Shown piece by piece: positions 16,680 through 26,346 of a DNA stretch of 64,000 nt; within the stretch, counting starts at the first letter, position 1; every line of letters starts with the position of its first letter. Location of the stretch: assembly GCF_004352845.1 (NCBI RefSeq), contig NZ_SJRX01000002.1, positions 310,001-374,000 of the forward strand. The letters are read 5' to 3'. This DNA is from Luteimonas terricola (GTDB taxonomy: Bacteria > Pseudomonadota > Gammaproteobacteria > Xanthomonadales > Xanthomonadaceae). The translations under genes and the position numbers were made by a program. Below the pieces are notes generated by a model. It was not told the origin of the DNA. It did no database searches and saw only the letters and a list, made by a program, of their open reading frames with translations.

Positions 16680-18011
16680 ATGCCTGAAGAACGCCCGAGG
16701 ACTTACCAGGTCACGCAATCCGGTCGTGCGCCCCAGGGTACTTTCGTCATGAATGCTCCGGTGGCCGACCTGGACAGTCTCCACACGCATCATCCCAAGC
16801 GGAACTTCAGCGCCGGGCTCGTGTACGGCCTCCCGGTAAACGCTGAGAACACGACGACCCGGTCCTATGCAGTCGTAGGCGGTGAGTTCCAGGAAGTGCT
16901 GGACGGTCGCGTGGACAAATACCGCAGCCTCCAGCCCGACCAGGTCCTGCTGATCAAGGACTTCATCCTCGACGACATGACCGCTGCCAATACCCGGCGG
17001 GTAGACGTCCCTTCGCCGGTGGCCGGTGTCATCGGCCGCGTCGATCTTCCGAACGGCGTGGTCGACGTCCACGAAACCGCCGATGGGCCGCTCGTGGCGC
17101 GGATCCGGCATCTCGGCCCCATCGCGGTGGAGGTGGGCGATTCCGTGGCCTATGGCCAGTCGCTCGGCACGCAGAACAACATCGGCCTGGGCCCGAAGGC
17201 CGGCAAGCACGTGCACATCGAGATGGACACGCGCCACTACCAGCAGTTCGGGAACTACATGCTCGACCTCGTCGAGGGGCGCCTGCCGGTGCAGGCGGTG
17301 CACCGCGATAGCGTCGAGCCGCGCACGTTCGTCGATGACGGCGTGCAGCGCGTGGGCGAGGCCGGGGAGCGGGTGGCGGCCGTCCAGCGCGCGCTGGTCG
17401 CCGGCGGATATCGCGGCACCGGCGATGCGCCGATCGCGGTCGATGGCGTGTACCGGCTTTCGATGCAGGGCGCTGTGCTGCAGTTCCAGCAGGACCAGGG
17501 CCTCGAGCCCTCGGCAGACGTCGACGCGCCGACCTGGCGCAAGGCGCTGGATCTCACACTGGGCAAGCCCTTGCTGCCGCCGACCGTGGCCGATGAATCA
17601 CCGGAGCATCCGCCGGCGGCGCAGCAAGGCCTGCTCGATCGGATCAGGGGGCGCCTTGGCGCCCTGGATCCGCCCGACGGGCCTGCCCTGTCCGGATGCG
17701 AGCGCGAACGCGTCGCCTGCTCGCTGTTGCGGCTGGCGGTCGAGCATCGTCTGGACACCGTCGACCACGTGCTGCCGGGTGGCGGCGCACCTCCGGGCTC
17801 CAGCGACGCGCGCGTGTTCGTCGTGCAGGGGCGTCTGGACGATCCCGCGCAGCGCCGGGCATGGATGCCAATGGCGGAAGCACTTGGCACTCCCGTTGCC
17901 GAGTCCGTGGCCTACCTCCGGATGATCGAAGAAGCGAGCGTCGCCATGTCCGCGCACCGGGCCGCAGTCGAGCAAGCCCAGGAGATGACGATGGCGCGGG
18001 TGGCCGTCTGA
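16680..18011 (+). CDS. Type IV secretion effector A: M23-like domain, peptidoglycan-binding domain, XVIPCD tail
   Basis: 443 residues with no signal peptide. Residues about 108-190 resemble the core of M23 zinc endopeptidases: DVPSPVAGVIGRV, RHLGPIAVEVGDSVAYGQSLG (143-163) and KHVHIEMD (176-183, the HxH motif). The usual first ligand motif HxxxD is not seen: four residues before Asp109 is a threonine. Residues about 225-290 form a PG_binding_1 domain (VAAVQRALVAGGY, DGVYRLSMQGAVLQFQ). Residues about 335-415 are an XVIPCD-like tail: LDTVDHVLPGG, then VFVVQGRLDDPAQRRAW and a closing AESVAYL. XVIPCD is the signal read by VirD4 of the Xanthomonadales killing T4SS. The upstream gene at 16260 is the probable antidote. 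Activity of the M23-like part is uncertain. Confidence 0.82.
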   Translation: MPEERPRTYQVTQSGRAPQGTFVMNAPVADLDSLHTHHPKRNFSAGLVYGLPVNAENTTTRSYAVVGGEFQEVLDGRVDKYRSLQPDQVLLIKDFILDDMTAANTRRVDVPSPVAGVIGRVDLPNGVVDVHETADGPLVARIRHLGPIAVEVGDSVAYGQSLGTQNNIGLGPKAGKHVHIEMDTRHYQQFGNYMLDLVEGRLPVQAVHRDSVEPRTFVDDGVQRVGEAGERVAAVQRALVAGGYRGTGDAPIAVDGVYRLSMQGAVLQFQQDQGLEPSADVDAPTWRKALDLTLGKPLLPPTVADESPEHPPAAQQGLLDRIRGRLGALDPPDGPALSGCERERVACSLLRLAVEHRLDTVDHVLPGGGAPPGSSDARVFVVQGRLDDPAQRRAWMPMAEALGTPVAESVAYLRMIEEASVAMSAHRAAVEQAQEMTMARVAV

Positions 18012-18046
18012 GCCTGGTCCTGTTGCGGACGCCGCGGAACTTGGCC

Positions 18047-19159
18047 TCAGGCCGGCTCGGCTTCCATGCGATAGGCGGGATAGTCGGTATACCCCTCCGC
18101 CGAACCGCCGTAGAAGCTGGCGTTGTCGGCCTCGGCCAGCGGCCAGCCGTTGCGCAGGCGCTCCACCAGGTCGGGGTTCGAGATGAAGGGACGGCCGAAA
18201 GCGACCAAGTCGGCCAGGCCGGCCGCGAGGTCGGACGCAGCGCTCTCGTGCGTGTAGTTGCCCGCGAGGATGAGCGTGCCGCCGGCATACGCTTCGCGGA
18301 AGGCCTTGAGGAAGCCCTCGCCGCCGCCGGCCAGGATCGCCTCGCGATTGCTGAGGTGCACGTAAGCGAGGTCCCGCGTGGCCAGCTCGCGGGCCAGCGC
18401 CAGCGCGGTGTCGGCTTCGCCATCGAAGGCCGGCATGTCGAACACGCGGTTGAACGGCGACAGGCGGACGCCCACGCGGTGGCCGCCGATGGCGGCAGCG
18501 ACGGCGTCCACGGTTTCCAGCACGAAGCGCAGGCGATTGGCGACTTCGGCGCCGCCGTAGCGGTCGTCGCGCACGTTGAGTCCACCATTGATGAACTGCT
18601 CGAACAGGTAGCCGTTGGCACCGTGGATCTCGATGCCGTCGAAGCCGGCGTCGATCGCATTGCGGGCCGCGGCGACGAAGTCCGCGGTGATCCCCGCCAG
18701 CTCGCCGGCAGCCAGCGCGCGCGGCGTGCTGGCCGGCATCTGCCCTGGCGTACCGTCCTCGCGGTAGCCGAAGGCCTGCACGCCCGCGGCGACCTTCGCT
18801 ACCGAACTCACCGGCGCGCGTTCGCCCGGCTGCACCGAGCAGTGCGCGACGCGCCCCACGTGCCAGAGCTGCGCGAACAGCGTGCCGCCCCCGGCGTGCA
18901 CCGCGGCGGTGACTTCCTTCCAACCCTCCACCTGGGCCTTCGAATGCAGGCCCGGCGTGAACAGGTAGCCGCGCGCCTGCTCCGAGACCTGCGCACCTTC
19001 GGTGACCACCAGCCCGGCGCCCGCGCGCTGCGCGTAATAGGTCGCGGTGAGCGCGTCGGGCACGGTGCTGACGGCGCGTGAGCGGGTCATGGGGGCCATG
19101 ACGATGCGGTTGCGCAGCGCCAGGCCACGCAGGTCGTAGTGGTCGAACAGTGTGCTCAT
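18047..19159 (-). CDS. Old yellow enzyme family alkene reductase (NADH:flavin oxidoreductase)
   Basis: 370-residue FMN-dependent TIM-barrel oxidoreductase that reduces activated C=C bonds (enones, nitro compounds, N-ethylmaleimide) using NAD(P)H. The start is MSTLFDHYDLRGLALRNRIVMAPMTRSRA, the standard NemA-like opening with the FMN-binding APMTR segment. The substrate-binding HxxN pair is in EIHGANGYLFEQF, and GGLNVRDDRYGG and the phosphate-binding AFGRPFISNPDL are also conserved. The ATG at 19159 is used; the frame continues upstream but reads as non-family sequence. The gene lies 138 bp downstream of fabB on the same strand, so it could be partly co-transcribed, and it converges on effector A with 35 bp between stops. 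Confidence 0.94.
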   Translation of the reverse strand: MSTLFDHYDLRGLALRNRIVMAPMTRSRAVSTVPDALTATYYAQRAGAGLVVTEGAQVSEQARGYLFTPGLHSKAQVEGWKEVTAAVHAGGGTLFAQLWHVGRVAHCSVQPGERAPVSSVAKVAAGVQAFGYREDGTPGQMPASTPRALAAGELAGITADFVAAARNAIDAGFDGIEIHGANGYLFEQFINGGLNVRDDRYGGAEVANRLRFVLETVDAVAAAIGGHRVGVRLSPFNRVFDMPAFDGEADTALALARELATRDLAYVHLSNREAILAGGGEGFLKAFREAYAGGTLILAGNYTHESAASDLAAGLADLVAFGRPFISNPDLVERLRNGWPLAEADNASFYGGSAEGYTDYPAYRMEAEPA

Positions 19160-19297
19160 GGGAGGGTCCGGTGTTCCAGTGACGTATGCGATCAATCTAC
19201 GTCGCGGGCACCGCTCGCGGGTGCCCTGCAATGGAACGATGGATCCCGGACGCGCCGTGCCGCGGCGCCGTGCAGGGCCGCGGCACAACGCTGTGTA

Positions 19298-20506
19298 TCA
19301 GACGCGCGCGAACACCAGGCTGCCGTTGGTGCCGCCGAAGCCGAAGCTGTTCGACATCACCGTGTCCAGCTTCGCCTCGCGGCTTTCGCGCACCACCGGA
19401 TAGCCCTCGGCGCGCGGATCGAGCTGGTCGATGTGCGCCGAGCCCGCGATGAAGCCGTCGCGCATCATCAGCAGGCTGTAGATCGCCTCGTGCACGCTGG
19501 CTGCGCCGAGCGAATGCCCGGTCAGCGCCTTGGTCGACGACAGCGGCGGCATCTTGTCGCCGAAGGCCGCACGCACGGCCTCGAGTTCGACGATGTCGCC
19601 CAGCGGGGTCGAGGTGCCGTGGGTGTTGAGGTAGTCCACCGGCGCGTGCACCGTGGCCAGCGCGTTCTTCATGCAGCGCACCGCGCCCTCGCCGCTCGGC
19701 GCGACCATGTCGGCGCCGTCCGAGGTCACGCCATAGCCGACCAGCTCGGCATGGATGGTCGCGCCGCGCGCCTTCGCGTGTTCGTATTCCTCGAGCACCA
19801 GCATGCCGCCACCGCCGGCGATGACGAAGCCGTCGCGGGCCGCGTCATAGGGACGCGAGGCCACCGCTGGCGTGTCGTTGAAGCCAGACGACAGCGCGCC
19901 CATGGCATCGAACATGACGCTCATCGCCCAGTGCTCTTCCTCGCCGCCGCCGGCGAAGACCACGTCCTGCGCGCCATGACGGATCAGGTCCGCGGCGGCA
20001 CCGATGCAGTGTGCCGATGTGGCGCAGGCCGCCGAGATCGAATAGCTCAGGCCGAGGATGCCGAACGCGGTGGCCAGCGTGGCCGACACCGTCGAGCACA
20101 TCGTGCGCGGCACCATGTACGGCCCGACCTTGCGCGCGCCCTTGGCGCGCAGCAGGTCGGCGGTGGCGACCTGCCACTCGGCCGAACCGCCGCCGGAGCC
20201 GGCGATCACGCCCACCCGCGGATCGCTGACCTTGTCGGCCGACAGGCCCGCGTCGGCGATCGCATCGCGCATCGCCACCCACGCATAGGCGGCGGCGTCA
20301 CCCATGAAGCGCTTGCGCTTGCGGTCGATCTCGGCATCCAGGTCGATCACCGGCACGCCGGCGACCTGGCTGCGCAGGCCGAGCTCCGCATAGGCCGGCA
20401 CCGCGGTGATGCCGCTGCGTCCGTCGCGCAGCGAGCGCGAGACTTCATCAAGCTTGTTTCCAAGGCAGGACACGATGCCCATGCCAGTCACGACTACGCG
20501 ACGCAT
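19298..20506 (-). CDS. fabB: 3-oxoacyl-[acyl-carrier-protein] synthase I
   Basis: 402-residue condensing enzyme of type II fatty acid synthesis, needed to elongate the cis-3-decenoyl chain made by FabA and so for unsaturated fatty acids. The catalytic Cys161 is in [10 protein letters not shown]. The two active-site histidines lie in [11 protein letters not shown] and in [10 protein letters not shown], and the C-terminal [13 protein letters not shown] is canonical. The start [13 protein letters not shown] at 20506 is fixed by overlap: the A of its ATG is the last base of the fabA stop codon. The longer open frame upstream overlaps fabA and is ignored. fabA-fabB is one operon. Confidence 0.96.
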   Translation of the reverse strand: MRRVVVTGMGIVSCLGNKLDEVSRSLRDGRSGITAVPAYAELGLRSQVAGVPVIDLDAEIDRKRKRFMGDAAAYAWVAMRDAIADAGLSADKVSDPRVGVIAGSGGGSAEWQVATADLLRAKGARKVGPYMVPRTMCSTVSATLATAFGILGLSYSISAACATSAHCIGAAADLIRHGAQDVVFAGGGEEEHWAMSVMFDAMGALSSGFNDTPAVASRPYDAARDGFVIAGGGGMLVLEEYEHAKARGATIHAELVGYGVTSDGADMVAPSGEGAVRCMKNALATVHAPVDYLNTHGTSTPLGDIVELEAVRAAFGDKMPPLSSTKALTGHSLGAASVHEAIYSLLMMRDGFIAGSAHIDQLDPRAEGYPVVRESREAKLDTVMSNSFGFGGTNGSLVFARV

Positions 20507-21021
20507 CAGTTGTCCTCCAGGTCCTTGAACAGGCCCACGCGCATGCTGCGCACGACGTAGATCTCGCGGTCGTCCACGAAGGTGCGGCCATCGGCGATCA
20601 CCATCGGCACCTTGCCGCGCATCACCCGGCGGATGTCGATCTCGTAGCCCACGCGCTTCGCGGTCGGCAACACCTGGCCGGAAAACTTGAGTTCGCCGCA
20701 GCCCAGCGCGCGGCCGCGGCCCGGCTCGCCCAGCCAGGGCAGATAGAAGCCGGCAAGCTGGAACATCGCGTCCAGGCCCAGGCAGCCGGGCATCACGGGA
20801 TCGCCGAGGAAGTGGCATTCGAAGAACCACATGTCCGGCGTGATGTCGAGTTCGGCCTTGATCACGCCCTTGCCATAGGCGCCGCCCTCGCTGGCAATGT
20901 GGGTGATGCGGTCAAGCATCAGCATCGGCGGCGCCGGCAGGCGGGCATTGCCCTCGCCGAACATTTCACCGCGGCCACAGGCCAGCAGTTGCTCGCGATC
21001 GAGCGAAGAAGGACGCGTCAT
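20506..21021 (-). CDS. fabA: 3-hydroxydecanoyl-[acyl-carrier-protein] dehydratase/isomerase
   Basis: 171-residue hot-dog fold enzyme that dehydrates 3-hydroxydecanoyl-ACP and isomerises the product to the cis-3 form, the branch point to unsaturated fatty acids. The active-site histidine and aspartate are both visible in [20 protein letters not shown]. This GDPVMPG form with a downstream LGLDA is FabA rather than FabZ. The ATG at 21021 ([19 protein letters not shown]) is chosen because AGGAG lies a few bases upstream; the frame five codons longer lacks this. It overlaps fabB by one base (TGATG). The promoter should lie in the 203-bp divergent gap to ynfA. Confidence 0.97.
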   Translation of the reverse strand: MTRPSSLDREQLLACGRGEMFGEGNARLPAPPMLMLDRITHIASEGGAYGKGVIKAELDITPDMWFFECHFLGDPVMPGCLGLDAMFQLAGFYLPWLGEPGRGRALGCGELKFSGQVLPTAKRVGYEIDIRRVMRGKVPMVIADGRTFVDDREIYVVRSMRVGLFKDLEDN

Positions 21022-21224
21022 GGGACTCCTGTTCACGTACGGCCGAAGGGCCGGAGAAGACCAGCATTTTTACCACAACGGGGCGCACTGCATTGACGCA
21101 GGTCAGCGTGTCCGAGCGTGCTTTCCCCCGGGCGAAGCCAGTGCGCTTGCGTATGGTGCATGAGGCGGCCACGGAGAGCGATGACATACTCGCCAGCCGC
21201 CGTGGCGAGAACGCGTGGTCACCG

Positions 21225-21566
21225 ATGAGCCCCTTGTTCACCCTCAAGATCGCGGCGCTGTTCGCGTTCACGGCACTGGCCGAGATCGTCGGCTGCTGGC
21301 TGGTGCTGCTGTGGCGGAAGGACGGCGGCAGCCCGTGGCTGCTGCTGCCAGCCGCGGCCAGCCTGGCGCTGTTCGCCTGGCTGCTGACCCTGCACCCGGT
21401 CGCGTCGGGCCGGATCTATGCCGCGTACGGCGGCATCTATGTCGCGACCGCGCTGGCCTGGCTGGTATGGGTGGACAGGGTCCCGCTCAACCGGATCGAC
21501 GTGCTGGGCGGCGGACTGATCCTGCTGGGGGCGCTGGTGATGGTGGTCGGGCACTGGTCGCGGTGA
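21225..21566 (+). CDS. ynfA: UPF0060 family membrane protein YnfA
   Basis: 113-residue inner-membrane protein with four hydrophobic segments and little between them, the size and shape of the YnfA family (small multidrug-resistance-like). Family hallmarks: [14 protein letters not shown] in helix 1, the very conserved [20 protein letters not shown] loop and helix 3, and a glycine-rich last helix. YnfA of enteric bacteria has been reported to act as an SMR-type transporter of dyes and biocides; that role here is inference. The ATG at 21225 gives the family length; the open frame upstream runs through the intergenic region and is not family sequence. Confidence 0.92.
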   Translation: MSPLFTLKIAALFAFTALAEIVGCWLVLLWRKDGGSPWLLLPAAASLALFAWLLTLHPVASGRIYAAYGGIYVATALAWLVWVDRVPLNRIDVLGGGLILLGALVMVVGHWSR

Positions 21567-21633
21567 GCAGACACTCACCGGCATTGCGGCTTCCCTGGGA
21601 AGCGACGACACGTCATGCCACCGCGCGAAGCGT

Positions 21634-21709
21634 TGGTGGGCCCACCAGGACTCGAACCTGGAACCAAAGGATTATGAGTCCTCTGCTCTGACCATTGAGC
21701 TATAGGCCC
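21634..21709 (-). tRNA. tRNA with CAU anticodon, probably tRNA-Ile2 (possibly elongator tRNA-Met)
   Basis: 76 bases on the minus strand with an encoded CCA end. The acceptor stem GGGCCTA pairs with TGGGCCC (six Watson-Crick pairs plus one T-G), the D arm is TAGCTCAATGGTCAGAGC, the anticodon stem GAGGA/TCCTT encloses the loop CTCATAA with anticodon CAT, and the T arm CCAGG-TTCGAGT-CCTGG is perfect. It is not an initiator: pair 1-72 is G-C and the anticodon stem lacks the GGG/CCC pairs. The GAGGACTCATAATCC anticodon arm resembles the lysidine-modified isoleucine tRNA that reads AUA. Distinguishing Ile2 from Met needs identity-element scoring. Confidence 0.93.
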
Positions 21710-21714
21710 GCAGC

Positions 21715-21730
21715 GCGGATTGTAATCCGC
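21715..21730. repeat. 16-bp palindrome just upstream of the tRNA
   Basis: Perfect inverted repeat GCGGATT-GT-AATCCGC, beginning 6 bp from the 5' end of the tRNA gene. It could be part of the tRNA leader processed by RNase P or a short hairpin; no function can be assigned. Confidence 0.4.
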
Positions 21731-21846
21731 CACTGCGCGACATAAGAAAGAATCGCGCGGCCGCGACCAGACGACGAGTGACTGGCCACGACCACGCGAC
21801 ACGATCCCGCGGCGGCTGACCGTCGCAGGGTTCGTCGAGTGACGGA

Positions 21847-22224
21847 TTACATGCCGTCGTTGTTGTTCTCGCCGTCGGCGGCGGCGTTGGCTTCCTCGGC
21901 GGCGTCCTGGGCCTGTTCCGCGGCATCGGCGGCCTTCTCGGCGGCGTCGGCGAGGTCGTCGCGGCGGGTCATTTCGTCGCCCGTATCGACCTGGCCGGCA
22001 ATGTGCGCGGACGCATCGGCTGCGGCGTCTGCGGCGTCGGCCGCGGCCTGGGCCGACTGCGCGGCGGCCATGTCGCCAGTGGAGGCGGCATGCTGCGCGG
22101 CCTGCTGGGCCTCGGTGGCCGACTCAGCGGCTTCCTGCGCGGAGTTGGCGGCCTGGTCGGTGTTGCTGCAGGCCGCCAGGGCCGTGGCGAAACCGAGGGC
22201 GAGGAGTGTCTTGGCAGTATTCAT
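21847..22224 (-). CDS. Small alanine-rich lipoprotein, predicted coiled coil
   Basis: 125 residues. The ATG at 22224 is chosen for the lipoprotein signal MNTAKTLLALGFATALAAC (Cys19) and a GGAG site 8 bases upstream. The mature part is almost entirely Ala, Glu, Asp, Gln and Ser in an uninterrupted heptad-like pattern (for example QSAQAAADAADAAADASAH), so it should form a long amphipathic helix or coiled coil. It ends in an Asn/Gly/Asp-rich tail. The design recalls Lpp-like helical lipoproteins but I do not recognise a specific family. It stands alone between the tRNA gene and rpoD. A structural or stress-related envelope role is only a guess. Confidence 0.75.
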   Translation of the reverse strand: MNTAKTLLALGFATALAACSNTDQAANSAQEAAESATEAQQAAQHAASTGDMAAAQSAQAAADAADAAADASAHIAGQVDTGDEMTRRDDLADAAEKAADAAEQAQDAAEEANAAADGENNNDGM

Positions 22225-22442
22225 GGGTATCTCCGGATGTGACGCCTTGGTGCGCCGTGGGTCGCAAGATGCCCATCCGGGTGTCGGCGTCGCGCGAAGA
22301 TCGCCCGTGTCGCCCGGCGCCATTCAGATGCCGATCAGCTACTCGATACTCACGGGGCCGGCGCGCGCTGCATAGGAGTAGAGCGGGACGGCCTCGATGG
22401 ATCACGGGTTTCGATCGCCACTTCGAGTGGCCAAAACACGAA

Positions 22443-22460
22443 ACCCCGCTTTCGCGGGGC
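22443..22460 (-). terminator. Rho-independent-type terminator after rpoD
   Basis: Read on the minus strand, a stem GCCCCGC...GCGGGGT with a GAAA tetraloop is followed by TTTCGTGTTTT. The six GC pairs are perfect. The hairpin begins 26 bases after the rpoD stop codon. Confidence 0.75.
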
Positions 22461-22485
22461 TCCATGTCGTTCCTGGACTATCGAC

Positions 22486-24396
<1,911 letters not shown>

Positions 24397-24451
24397 GTGG
24401 CGCTCACCGTGGAAAAGGGGAACCCGTAATTATACCATCCGGCGCGAGGGC

Positions 24452-24892
24452 TCAGGACCGCAGCAGGAAGGTGACTGGACCATCATTGACCAGACTTATC
24501 GTCATATGGGCCCCGAAGCGGCCAATTTCCACCCCCGGGGCGTGAAGACGCCGACATTCGGCGACCAGGGCGCCGAATATCCGTTCAGCTTCGTCCGGCG
24601 GCGCGGCCGTGCTGAAGCCCGGGCGCAGGCCGGAGCGGGTGTCGGCGGCAAGGGTGAACTGGCTCACCAGCAGCAAGCCGCCGCCGGTGTCGGCCAGCGA
24701 GTGGTTCATGCGGCCGGCATCGTCGGCGAAGACGCGGTAGGCGAGCAGCCGCGGCGCCATCTTCGCGATCTCGGCGGCGCCGTCGCCGGGCTCGATGCCC
24801 GCCAGGACCAGCAGGCCCGGGCCGATGGCGCCCACGGTCTCGCCGGCCACCTCCACGCTGGCCCGGGTCACGCGTTGCAGCAGCAGGAGCAT
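24452..24892 (-). CDS. dtd: D-aminoacyl-tRNA deacylase
   Basis: 146-residue enzyme, the usual DTD length, which hydrolyses D-amino acids (and glycine mischarged on tRNA-Ala) off tRNA as chiral proofreading. The catalytic signature SQFTL lies at about 77-81 (LLLVSQFTLAAD), and the cross-subunit Gly-cisPro motif appears as NDGPVTFLL at the end. The N-terminus MLLLLQRVTRASVEV matches the family opening, so the ATG at 24892 is taken as the start. It lies 55 bp upstream of rpoD on the same strand and 45 bp from the divergent acyltransferase gene. Confidence 0.96.
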   Translation of the reverse strand: MLLLLQRVTRASVEVAGETVGAIGPGLLVLAGIEPGDGAAEIAKMAPRLLAYRVFADDAGRMNHSLADTGGGLLLVSQFTLAADTRSGLRPGFSTAAPPDEAERIFGALVAECRRLHAPGVEIGRFGAHMTISLVNDGPVTFLLRS

Positions 24893-24937
24893 CGAAAGGC
24901 AGCCTCGGGAACGGGATCGGCCGGATAGACTCTAGCG

Positions 24938-25864
24938 ATGACCGAGTTCCTCGCAAGCCTGTTGCACTGGGGGGCCACCGCCGTCGGGCGCCTGCCGTGG
25001 GCGCTGCAGCGCGCGTTGGGCAATGCCCTGGGTGGACTGACCCGCCGGCTGGGCACCCGCGAAAGCGTGGTGGCGCTGCGCAACCTGGAGCTGGCCCTGC
25101 CCGGGCTGGACGCCGCCGGCCGCCAGTCCCTGCACCGCGAGGTGATGCGCACCACCGGCCGCCAGGCCATCGAGACCCTGCGCCTGTGGACCCGGCCGCA
25201 TGCAGACAACCTGCGCCTGATCCGCGAGACCCACGGCGAAGACCTGTTCGATGCCGCCACCGCCGCCGGCCGCGGGGTGATCGTGGCCGCGCCCCACCAC
25301 GGCAACTGGGAGCTGCTCAACCAGTGGCTGGCCGCCCGGACGCCGCTGGCGATCCTGTACAAACCGCCGGCATCCAGCGTGGGCGAAGCCTTCCTGCGCC
25401 GGGTGCGCGCCGATACCGATGCCGACCGCATTACCCAGGTCCGCGCCGAAGGCCCCGGCATCCGCCAGCTGTACAAGACCCTCAAGGACGGCGGCGTGAT
25501 CGGGATCCTGCCCGACCAGCAGCCCAAGGCCGGCGACGGCGTCTTCGCTCCCTTCTTCGGCAAGCAGGCGCTGACCATGACCCTGCTCTCGCGGCTGGCC
25601 GAGCGCAGCGGGGCGGCGGTGCTGTTCGCCTGCTGCGAGCGCCTGGACGGCCGCGACCTCGCCTACGCCCTGCGCATCGACCCGGCACCGGACGGCATCG
25701 ACCACCCGGATACCGCGGTGTCGGTGGCCGCGCTCAACGCCGGCGTGGAAGCCATGGCACGGCGTGCACCGGCGCAGTACCAGTGGACCTACAAGCGCTA
25801 CACCCTGCGGCCGCCGGGCAGCGGCGAGACCAACCCTTACCGCGACCTGGAGATCGGACGATGA
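24938..25864 (+). CDS. LpxL/HtrB family lipid A biosynthesis acyltransferase
   Basis: 308-residue peripheral or inner-membrane acyltransferase of the late lipid A acylation family. The catalytic HX4E motif is APHHGNWE, with His120 and Glu125. Downstream, GVIGILPDQQPKAGDGVFAPFFG is the conserved acyl-donor segment. Enzymes of this family transfer lauroyl, myristoyl or similar chains from acyl-ACP onto Kdo2-lipid IVA. Which position is acylated cannot be told, so no symbol is given. Its stop codon overlaps the ATG of the PH-domain gene by 4 bases, so three genes (24938-27898) form a coupled operon. Confidence 0.9.
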   Translation: MTEFLASLLHWGATAVGRLPWALQRALGNALGGLTRRLGTRESVVALRNLELALPGLDAAGRQSLHREVMRTTGRQAIETLRLWTRPHADNLRLIRETHGEDLFDAATAAGRGVIVAAPHHGNWELLNQWLAARTPLAILYKPPASSVGEAFLRRVRADTDADRITQVRAEGPGIRQLYKTLKDGGVIGILPDQQPKAGDGVFAPFFGKQALTMTLLSRLAERSGAAVLFACCERLDGRDLAYALRIDPAPDGIDHPDTAVSVAALNAGVEAMARRAPAQYQWTYKRYTLRPPGSGETNPYRDLEIGR

Positions 25865-26346
25865 CCGCGAACACCGGCTGGCAGCCACTGCCGGCTCGCG
25901 CGCGCAGCCTGTTCCTGCTCGCCCATGGCGCCACCTGGGGCGCGTTGGCGCTGGTCAGCCTGGTGCCCATCACCCTGCTGGTGCCGCGGCCGCTGCCGGC
26001 CCTGCCGTTGGCCCTGGCCAGCCTGGTGCTGCTGCCGGCCTGGGGCCTGTGGATGGCGATCCGCCGCTACCGCTACACGCGCTGGCTGCTCGACGACACC
26101 GGCCTGGGCTACCGCCGCGGCCGCATGTGGCAGACCGAGACCCGGGTGCCACGCACCCGCGTGCAGCACGTCGACCTCAAGCACGGCCCGCTGGAGCGCC
26201 GCTTCGGGCTGGCGACCCTGGTGGTGCATACCGCCGGCACCCGCGACAGCGCCGTGGCCGTGGCCGGGCTCGACGCCGCCGAAGCCACGCGGCTGCGCGA
26301 CCGCCTGGCGCAGCAGGTGGACGACGACGATGCCGACGACGCCTGA
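25861..26346 (+). CDS. Bacterial PH-domain (bPH2) membrane protein, YdbS-like
   Basis: 161 residues. Starts with ATGA overlapping the acyltransferase stop. Two closely spaced hydrophobic helices (about residues 18-45 and 48-66) are followed by a bPH2 domain: RYRYTRWLLDDTGLGYRRGRMWQTETRVPRTRVQHVDLKHGPLERRFG, then LVVHTAG and a C-terminal helix. The acidic tail DDDDADDA is cut by the overlapping start of the next gene. YdbS/YdbT pairs are common in bacteria; their molecular role is unclear, though envelope or lipid-related functions have been proposed. The pairing with a lipid A acyltransferase supports an envelope role. Confidence 0.85.
   Translation: MTANTGWQPLPARARSLFLLAHGATWGALALVSLVPITLLVPRPLPALPLALASLVLLPAWGLWMAIRRYRYTRWLLDDTGLGYRRGRMWQTETRVPRTRVQHVDLKHGPLERRFGLATLVVHTAGTRDSAVAVAGLDAAEATRLRDRLAQQVDDDDADDA

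Noticed and set aside
21634-21709. Initiator tRNA-fMet
   Set aside because: Pair 1-72 is a proper G-C and the anticodon stem lacks the three G-C pairs of initiators.
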